From Plotosus lineatus (lineage: Eukaryota; Chordata; Actinopteri; Siluriformes; Plotosidae): a DNA stretch of 64,000 bases. Positions within the stretch are counted from its first letter, which is position 1. Every line of letters begins with the position of its first letter. The notes beneath the pieces were generated by a model. The model was given only the letters and a program-made list of their open reading frames with translations. It was not told the DNA's origin and did not search any database. Position numbers and translations under genes: made by a program. Shown here piece by piece: positions 46,326 through 55,148 of this stretch. The DNA is taken from NCBI GenBank assembly GCA_024760905.1, contig CM045733.1:38584501-38648500 (forward strand), written 5' to 3'.

Positions 46326-47284
46326 GGGCAATTCAAAATTTACCAAGCATACAGAAAGTACACTTTTTTTGTCGTATAAGTTATCAACCTGAAAGCCGCC
46401 ATTGCTAAGTGCCCGCCTACACAAAGTTACCGTGACGTCACTGAATTGATACAAAGTACCACATAAAATATAGTGCATGCATGTCACAGCATATGATATA
46501 AACAACATGGAATCACACGCCAACAACAAGCACAGATTTTCAGCAGAAGACGATTCATCTATTACTCTCAGAATATGAATTAAATATAGTTCAACCAAAA
46601 ACATTCTCAAATATATTTCAAACTACATCCACAAGTACATGTACTAAATACATTTACAAAACTGAGCAAAAGTTATGTATCTATTCCAAGGCACAAACAA
46701 ATATTAATACATATTTACAGCACAAAAACATACTATTAATTTTATAAAAGTACTGACCACAGGCTGGATGGCTTATGATTATTTTAGCCATTCATTCTCT
46801 GTCCGTCAATGTTTGTGTTCTGACACATGTGCAGGAGCCGGAGGCGGTACTAACAAACTGTGCTTTATTGTCACACTCGCACTTTGTTTGATTGACAGTG
46901 TTCAGCTATTATTGCTTACTGTTTGTTGATTGGTCAGGTCAGGCTTGCACATGCGCAGTGCCCATTACCTTCCAGTTTACTTCCTGACTCTAGTCATGCG
47001 GAACTTATCTCCAACTTTCTCTTCAATAATAGTCATTAAGTTTATTTATAAGATTGTGAATACACAATTTCTTGTCCAGCGAAACTCAACTCCTGCTGTG
47101 GGAGGGTGCACGTGCCCCCTGTGCCCCCCCCCCCCCCCAGCCTACGCCCTTGTTCTGCTGCCTTCTGATGTTTCAGCAGCTGATACCGGGTTGGGTAGAC
47201 TTTGCAGATATTGTATGCAACACTGCAGGTGGTTGGCGAATCGCACATTGAGAGTTTCAAACATACACACACAAAAAAAAAAAA
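46326..47284. other. Unrecognised AT-rich region
   Basis: No gene or named repeat. A run of 14-15 C at 47126-47140 and a run of A at 47272-47289 before the next RTE piece. Confidence 0.4.
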
Positions 47285-47289
47285 AAAAA

Positions 47290-47476
47290 TGGTTGGAGAA
47301 AAGTGTCCGGTGTGATGTGTGATAGGAAGGTATCAGCAAGCATGAAACATGAAAGGAAAAGTGTACAAAACGGTGAAGAGGACAGCGATGTTGTATGGTT
47401 TAGAAACCGTAGCATCAAGGAAAAGACAGGAGGCAGAACTGGAGGTAGCAGAGATGAAAATGTTGCGGTTCTCTTT
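47290..47476 (+). mobile_element. RTE internal fragment
   Basis: A 187-bp piece of the RTE C-terminal coding region (TGGTTGGAGAAAAGTGTCCG to GCAGAGATGAAAATGTTGCG) behind a poly(A) run. It lacks the RTE 3' end. Confidence 0.85.
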
Positions 47477-47518
47477 AAAATGTAAATTAAAATTTAAAAT
47501 GACTCTGTAACATGGAAG

Positions 47519-50500
47519 ACACTCCTTGGAGGGTGATGCTGCGGAGCTCCGACTCAAGTTGTTTTTGTTTGATTTGTTCATTTGGTTGTTTATTTTTTGC
47601 ACTGTGCTCATCTAAGACCGGACGACCCTACTCCAGTTAAGAGAGTGCAGTACTTTTGGACACTTAGATCCGAACACGCTAAACTCCTATCTTGAGCTAA
47701 TACGCTACGGCAGCTCAATGCTAGCCCACACCCTGCAAAATAATAAGGCCAGGCATAGACGCAGCAGGCGGGGAGGGGCCGAACGACAACTCCTGCGCTT
47801 GGGTAGCAGTAGTAGGCTAACACTCCCGGTTATACCATTTGCAAATGTTCAGTCTCTACGAAACAAGATGAACGAGCTTCATGCTCAGATTGCAACACAG
47901 AGGGATTTACAGGTCTGCGCCATCCTGTGTTTCTGTGAACCATGGCTCGAGACGATTACACCAGCTGGCTACACAGCCTTCAGGGAGGATCGGAGCACAG
48001 CGGATAGCGGCAAGGCCCGCGGCGGAGGAACAGCGGACTTTGTTGAACAAATCTGGTGTACTGACTCTAAGATTACAGTCAGCCCCAACTTACGAAGATC
48101 CCTGTGTACGAAATCCCCGGGTTACAAAAAACATTTTCTTGAGTTTCCGTCCCAGAGATACGAAACAACCCCCTCTTACGAAAAGAAATTCAATATTGAA
48201 ACGCGCCAATCAAAATTTCACACAAAGCGCGAGTTGCTCTCTCATTGGCGGTCTCTCAACATCTCGCCCCGCTGGTCTCCCAGATAGAGACAGAAGGAAG
48301 CTTCACTCTTTAGTTTAGTTTTTAAGTTGTTTTAATTCAGTAAATGTTTAATAAATGTGGGTGCATTTGAGCTCATCTGGAATTCCGATCCCTCAAGGAA
48401 TCAAATTAAAGTTGAGTTTGTCAAGCAGGGAATGCACTTTGAATTCATGTCTTGTGGGCGTGGCCCGCGTGACAGAGAGAGAGAGACAGAGAGAGAGAGA
48501 GAAAGAAGGAATAACGCTTTAGTTTTTAGTTTAGTTTTTTAAGTTGTTTTAATTCAGTAAATGGTCAAGCAGGGAATGCGCTTTGAATTCACGTCTTGTG
48601 GGCATGGCCCGCAGCGTGCGCTCACATGAGAGAGAGAGACAGAGAGAAGCAATAATGCTTTAGTTTTTAGTTTTTTAAGTTGTTTAATTCAGTAAATGTT
48701 TCATAAATGTGGGTGCATTTGAGCTTATCTGGAATTCCGATCCCTCAAGGAATCAAATTAAAGTTGAGTTTGTCAAGCAGGGAATGCGCTTTGAATTCCA
48801 CATCTTGTGGGCGTGGCCCACAGTGCGAGCGCGAGAGAGAGAGAGATAAAGAGAGAGGTGTGTGTGTTAATAAAGAATGTTTAATAATGGTTTCATGAAT
48901 AAATATGTTAATAAAATGTTTAAATGGTTTAATGAATAATTTTCTTTTAGCACGTATTTCATACAAAATTGGTGTACTTTTATCATTTTTAAAGGGTTTA
49001 TGGGGTTTATCCAGTCCAAAGACCTTGGAACGAATTAGGCGTTAAACATGTAAGATGCGACCCCTGCTATACGAAAAGGGCTCTGGACCGCATTAATTTC
49101 GTAAGTTGGGGGCCGACTGTATCTCTAAATCTTGCTCCGAGATTGTAAAATACTGTATATAATTTTAAAGTTGCGGCCATTTTATTTACCCAGAGAACTG
49201 CAACGTATCATTGCGAGTGTCGTGTACATTCCCCCACCGCGAGGGATGAGGCTGCACTTGGTGAGCTACACATCATGATCAATGAGTATGAAAACAAACA
49301 TCCTGATGCTGCATTTATTATTCTGGGGGATTTTAATCACTGTAACCTCTGGAAAAATATGCCAAAACTGTATCAGTGTGTGACTTTTCTAACTCTGAAC
49401 AATAAAACATTGGATCACTACTACAGCAATATTAAAAATGCTTTCACAGTTGAACCAAAACCCCACTTTGGTATGTCTGATCACCTGGCAATTTAACTCA
49501 AGCTCACTTACACCAAGATGCTTATGGCACAGCCAGTCACAACTAAAACAGTCAACACCTAGTGTGACATTGCACAGGATAGTCTGCAGGGTTGTTTAGA
49601 GGCCACAGACTAGAATACTTTCAAAGTGGCCACAAACGATATCCATGAGTACACAGAAGCTGTAAGTGATTACATCAGCTGGTGCACATCTATATGTACT
49701 TCCCCTAGAACTGTGCGTGTGTTTCCAAACTAGAAACCCTGGTACAATGGAGATATAAAAGTGTCTTGCCGTTTCCTGATTTTCTTTTTTTAAGTCTTGA
49801 GATCAAGGAGAATATATGAAAGCCAGGTACGAGATGCAGAAGTCCATCAGAACTGCAAGAGGACTTATTCCCAAAAACTTGAAAGCTTTTACTTAAGTAA
49901 TAACACACACAGTATGTGGAGGGGAAACCCAGCAGCCACAAATTACAAGTCGACAGCACCAACTACAGACCTTCATAATGTCTCCCTCCCTGACAGCCTA
50001 AACACCTTCTACTCCAGGTTTGACAGACTGAATACAGACACTGTCTTAAAAGTCCCCTGCAACTCTATAGACAATATCTTTCAGGTGACATCAGCACAGG
50101 TCCTGAAGGCTCTGAAGCAAGTTAGCCCCCACAAGGCTGGAGGACCAGACAGTGTACTTCCCAGAGTTCCGAAGGCCTGTGCGGAACAACTTACTGGTGT
50201 GTATGTAGATATCTTGAATCTGTCTCTACGCCAAACCATAGTTCCTTATGTCTTTAAGTCTTCTATTACTGTACCAGTTCCAAAGAAGCAGAACCCATCT
50301 ATCCTGAATGACTTCAGGCCAGTGGCACTTATGTCAGTTGCCATGAAATGCTTTGAAAAACTGGTTCTCACACACATCAACCACACTGTACCAGATGCGA
50401 CCGACCCCCTTCAGTTTGCCTACCGCCCCAACCACTCAGTGGATGACGCAGTTGTCACTGCGTTACATCATATCCTACAACATCTGGACAGCAGAGGAAC

Positions 50501-50961
50501 ATATGTCAGGACACTTTTCTGGACTATAACTCTGCTTTCAATACCCAATACCATCCACCCGGGCAGGCTGACTGGGAAGCTGACAGACTTTGGTGTCCCA
50601 ACCCCCACCTGCAACTGGATTTTGGATTTCCTGACTGTTAGACCACAGGTGGTGAGGATGGGAATGAGGGTGTCAGCAGAGCTCACAGTCCATACAGGAT
50701 CACCACAGGGCTCCTGTCTCAGTCCGAGACTCTTCACCCTATACACACACACACACGACTGTGTCTCCACCCAGGAAAACACCACCATCATAAAGCATGC
50801 TGACGACATCACCATCCTGGGCCTTCTTAAAGGTGGGGACGAATCGGGCTACAGAAGTTTGGGGAACGACATTCTTATCTATGGACACGATAACAACCTC
50901 AGTGTAAACATAGATAAGACAAAAGAAATAATAATGGACTTTAGGCAACACCCCCTCCCCC

Positions 50962-50962
<1 letters not shown>
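47519..50962 (+). mobile_element. L2-like non-LTR retrotransposon
   Basis: 5' UTR, endonuclease (FANVQSLRNKMNELHAQIAT, CAILCFCEPWLETITPAGYT, then after a MITE IILGDFNHCNLWKNMP and LDHYYSNIKNAF, PHFGMSDHLAI) and RT ([91 protein letters not shown]-type, IKHADDITILGLLKGGD). The 435-codon RT frame is nearly intact, but the first RT aspartate is lost (LFWTIT where LFIDYS-like is usual). The 3' end is cut at a (TA)n repeat in the thumb region. Family 1 MITE copy 4 interrupts the endonuclease. Confidence 0.88.
48076..49119. mobile_element. Tigger-like MITE, family 1, copy 4 (complete)
   Basis: 1,044 bp, TA on both sides (48074-48075 and 49120-49121). Ends CAGTCAGCCCCAACTTACG and (reverse) CAGTCGGCCCCCAACTTACG. 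It holds three tandem units of about 190-220 bp (48310-48870), each with GTTGTTTAATTCAGTAAATG, TTTGTCAAGCAGGGAATGCG, TGTGGGCGTGGCC and (GA)n. The LINE reads across if it is removed. Confidence 0.9.
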
Positions 50963-51018
<56 letters not shown>

Positions 51019-51026
51019 TACATACA
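50963..51026 (+). repeat. (TA)n(CA)n microsatellite
   Basis: (TA)n then (CA)n, replacing the 3' part of the L2-like LINE. Confidence 0.92.
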
Positions 51027-51029
51027 CAC

Positions 51030-51383
51030 AGTCTGTCTTCCTTTCTGCTTTTTCCCCTTTTACTCGGGAGTTGCCACAGCGAATCATCTGATTCGCACGT
51101 TTGATTTGGCAGAGGTTTTTACGTCGGATGCCCTTCCTGTCACAACCCTTTTTTTAGCAAGGGACAGAAACATGCTGACGACTTTGCAGCCTACTCTTTA
51201 CGAAAGTCAGCAATGGTTCTTTTACATGCCTCTCACCAGAGACAGTGAGAGACATGGCCCACCTTTGATAACCCAGTTAGCTGCACGCATGGGGGGGGAC
51301 AACCTTGTGGAGAGTGGGTCTCGAACCCCCAACCTTTGGATCAGCGATCCAGCGCCCTATACCACTAGACCACCACTGCCCCA
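51030..51383 (-). mobile_element. tRNA-derived SINE with RTE tail
   Basis: Inverted. The head (reverse: GTGGTGGTCTAGTGGTATAG, GGGTTCGAGACCCACTC) and body equal the common family, but after GTCAGCATGTTTCTGTCCCT the sequence switches to GACAGGAAGGGCATCCGACG (RTE 5' region) and TTCGCTGTGGCAACTCCCGA (RTE 3' end). This is the tail-2 form. See findings. Confidence 0.85.
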
Positions 51384-51397
51384 CACATACATACACA

Positions 51398-51865
51398 CAG
51401 TAAGCCCTCGATGTTCGCAGGGGCTCGGTTCCGGCCCCTTCCGCGAATGAAGATAATCCGCAAGTTCTGTACCTGGAAGTAAAACTCCATGTATCATATT
51501 ACATGCGTGAATGAGCAACCAGAGGTAAAATACTGTGGATCTATTATATGCGCTAAAATATGCTTCTTAAACACATTCTATAGACAGTCTTACTCATTAA
51601 TACAGTATTAATGTAGTAAAATGTAGTAATGATTAAGAAAAGCTTTTTAATTTTTACTGTTATACAGTATTTATTGAAAAAAATATAAACATTATGCAGC
51701 ATATACTGTTGTAAAGCACTAGTATTAAAGTCTTTTTCAATTATTATTCCAGTACAGTACCTAAGTTAATGTTTGTGCGTGAGATTTTATGTTCTGTAGC
51801 ATGTTTAACAAACGATACCAAAAGGATAAACTTCATTATGCTTCATGTCCTTTTACACTGAACTT
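51398..51865. mobile_element. Tigger-like MITE, family 2, copy 2 (left part)
   Basis: Starts CAGTAAGCCCTCGATGTTCG. Interior as in copy 1. Joins LINE 5' sequence at the same internal point as copy 1. Confidence 0.8.
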
Positions 51866-52330
51866 CGGAGTGACGACTCCAAGATGGCGCTGACTAGAGG
51901 GCAACATCGCGGAGTTCTCAGAGTCAAATTGTTTCCGTGTTCGTTTTAATTTGTTGTTTTGTTTATTCATGTTTTGTACTATGCTCGTTTATGACCGGTC
52001 GACCCTACTACAGTGATGAGATCGGAGTCTTGGGGCAACTAAGCACAAACTAAGCACGGTATTCTGAGCTAATATGCTATGGTAGCTCAATGCTAGCCGC
52101 ACCTCGGCGAACAATAAGCCCAGGCAGAGTTCTCAGAGTCATGTTTCTTTTGATTTGTTTTATTTGTTGTTTTGTTTGTTCATATTTTGCACAATACTCG
52201 TCTATGACCAGTTGGCCCTACTACAGCTATGAGATCAGAGTCTTCAACTCCTATCCTGAGCTAATATGTTATTGTAGCTCAATGCTAGCAGCACCCCGGC
52301 TAACAATAAGCCCAGGCGGGAAGGGGCCGA
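51866..52330 (+). mobile_element. L2-like LINE 5' UTR with two tandem units
   Basis: Unit 1 (51912-52126) and unit 2 (52127-52317) each run from GAGTTCTCAGAGTCA to AACAATAAGCCCAGGC. The sequence before unit 1 (CCAAGATGGCGC) suggests a YY1-like motif of the kind found at some LINE 5' ends. Confidence 0.75.
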
Positions 52331-52690
52331 ACAACGACTCGAGCGCTTGGAATCACATGGGATGAAGGCTGTGTAGCCAGCTGGTGCAATCGCTTCATTG
52401 GGTGTACTCTCCTCAAGCCATGTTTCATAGAAACATAGCATGGAGCAGTCGTGTAGATCCCTCTGCACTGCAATCTGAGCATGAAGCTCGTCCATCATGT
52501 TTCGCAGGGACTGAACATTTTCAAGCAGTATGACCGGAAGTGCTAACCAAGCGCCGGAGACTCCAAGAACGCCGCTTGGGCTTATTTTTAGCCGGGAACA
52601 ATAAAGAACATAAAATCTCACGCACAAACATTCTAAGAATTAACTAAGGTACTGTACTGTACAGGAATAATAATTGAAAAAGACTTTAAA
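52331..52690 (-). mobile_element. Inverted LINE endonuclease start plus inverted MITE family 2
   Basis: 52335-52600 reads on the minus strand as LENVQSLRNMMDELHAQIAV, CSMLCFYETWLEESTP and IAPAGYTAFIP, the endonuclease start. 52605-52690 is MITE family 2 interior, also inverted (reverse of CAATTATTATTCCTGTACAG and GTGCGTGAGATTTTATGTTC). Confidence 0.78.
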
Positions 52691-54263
52691 ACAACATTTC
52701 AGAGGAAACTGTTGTTTCTTCAGGAGAAAGTCTTATTTCTTCAGAAGAGACTTCCAACGTTTTCTATCACTTAGCCAGAGGAGACGCACAGCGTTTGAGT
52801 GGTATCATAGAGCTTAACTGGTACTTCCACCTTCCTATTCCATCCTATCGGGACTATGTGAGATGCGCATGGGCAGAATATCAGTTCGTTTGAGTAGAAT
52901 ATCAACATGCCTTTTATCTCTGCTACATTTTTTAAAATTTCTCTCGTTAGAAGTGGAAGTTCGAAGAACTTTTTGAGGACTGAGTGTGATTCATTGTTTA
53001 AAAATCACTTGGAGACTTTTAGCTGGTTCGCTTGAACGACAGCTGTGAATTTGACCAAAACGGCCACGGGTTGTGGTCAGCCTAAAGGGCTAGAACAATG
53101 GCGACACGAATTTGACCAAAACGGCCACAGGTCGTGGTCAGCCTAAAGGGCTAACACACTGGCGACACAAAGAGTGTCCAGCAACAACATTTCTCTTTTG
53201 CAATTCTCTTGTTGGAAGTGGAAGTTCGAAGAACTTTTGGAGGACTGAGTGTGATTCTTTGTTTGAAATCACTTTTAGAGATTACAGCTGTCGTTCAAGC
53301 GAACCAGCTAGAAAATTTGACCAAAACGGCCACGAGTCGTGGTCAGCCTAAAGGGCTAGAACAATGGCGACACGTGGTGTGTCCAGAGGCTCGTGAGGGA
53401 GCACTTGGCATTGTACAGAGCATGCTGTCAACTTCCAGAAGTGGAAAGAGAAGGAAATCCTCATGGGAAAGGAAAGAGCAGCCAAATGTTGAGGACATTG
53501 CTGCCTCAGATGGAGAAATCGAATCGGGTGGTGAGACCCCTGATGATCTAGTTTTGGCCAAAGCTCGAGACGACAAGCCAGCGAGAAACAAGAAAGGCGC
53601 GGTCACCGCTGATAACCATCTCATGAAACTTTTAGATTTTATGGTGAAAAATCAAGTGACCCAGACTGCAGCTATGCAGAAAATGGAAAAGACGTTAGAA
53701 AATGTTGGGAGGAATTTGACCACTTTTGACGGTGACGGAAACTCACGGCCGTCTCCGATCTCGCCCACTTCTGATTGTGTACCAGGCGGAAGTAAACAAA
53801 CAATGGCGGAAGGCGACGCCACTTCGGATACAGATGAGGAGGAAGGTGCTGAATTTGATACATTAGTGTCTCAGGTATGTGGGAATGATAGTGAACTCGG
53901 TGACCCAGACACCGAAGGCTCCGATGCCTCGTTCATGTCTTCATTAATGAACGAATTCTCAGATTTCTTTGGTGACGATGAAAAGACTTCAGACGGTATA
54001 AAACCGGTGTTATTGAAGTTGATTTGGGATAGACTGGCCAAAGCGCCAGATTTCACAAAGTTGAAGGTCCTAATGGACAAATATTTTCGTCCCAAGAATT
54101 GTGAAGGGTTAGTGGTGCTGAAAGTAAATGAAGAAATCTGGCATGAGGTGAAAGCATAAAGCAAAACAAGAGTCATTAAAATGCAACATGGGCAGGGCTT
54201 ACTGGTTAAATCCATGATCCCCATCATTCAAGTTGCCGACACGCTGATGACAAGCATAATACA

Positions 54264-54335
54264 GCGTTGGTGGTATAGTGGTGAGCATAGCTGCCTTCCA
54301 GGCAGTTGATCCGGGTTCATTTCACGGCCAATGAA
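54264..54335 (+). pseudogene. tRNA-Gly(TCC)-like sequence inside DIRS gag
   Basis: 72 nt from GCGTTGGTGGTATAGTGG to CGGCCAATGA. A-box and D-arm are normal, the anticodon stem TGCCT/AGGCA is paired around loop TTCC-type with TCC at the anticodon, but the T-arm (CCGGGTTCATTTCACGG) and the acceptor stem (one mismatch, G1-A72) have changes. Likely a tRNA pseudogene or a bare SINE head; not a gene I would expect to be charged. Confidence 0.6.
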
Positions 54336-55148
54336 CCAGGGTTCAGACTGCTGACAGGTGCACAAGCAGACATGAATGTGAAAAGGTGCGATGCATTTAA
54401 GCAGTACTGTACTTGACTGGGCCATATAAGAGCCTTTGTACTTCTGGTATGATTACCACCAGTAAGTATTTGTTTGGCGCTGAGCTGCATAAGAAAATAA
54501 AGGACATTGGAGACTCTAAACAGATGGGAAAGAAAGTTTTGTGTCCGACAGGCCAAGATATCGTCAGGACAAGCCACGGTTTCATCCATATAACAACAGT
54601 GGCTCTGGAGGTTATCGCCAACAAAAATGTCAAGCCCACAGGAAGGTCGAGGTGGTGGAAAAGGACATAACACTTTTTTCCAGAAGCGTCAGAGGGACGA
54701 AGGGTTCCGCAAGTAAAGGCAGAATTGTCAAAAAGGTAACAAGGTGAGGCACATACCTGAGGAGTTTTTTGTGATAAACACTTGAAAACTTTTATGCTGG
54801 GAAAGTGCAACATTTTGCAAGTAAATAGGCTGACATTTCAACTGATCCTTGGATGTTATCTAATATTGAGGGTGAAGAGATAGATTTACTACAACACCAT
54901 CCCAGCAGAATATACCTAATGCGTTTATGTTTACAGAGAATGAGCACATGCTCATTACAGAAGAATTTTCCCACATTTATGACAAAGGTATCATAGAAGC
55001 ATGTGAACATGTAGATGGGGAATTTATATCAAATATATTTTCTTGCATCAAGAAAAATGGTTCCTTGAGAATCAATTTGAACCTCAAAACATTGAACGAC
55101 AGTGTTGAAACCTGTCAATTTAAAATGAAACTTTCAGATCTGCCATTT

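Noticed and set aside
49797..51104. 435-codon frame as a host protein
   Set aside because: It is the L2-like reverse transcriptase and ends in microsatellite translation.
53209..54159. 316-codon frame as a host gene
   Set aside because: It is followed by DIRS gag C-terminal and RT pieces and sits next to the DIRS 5' repeats, so it is retroelement gag.
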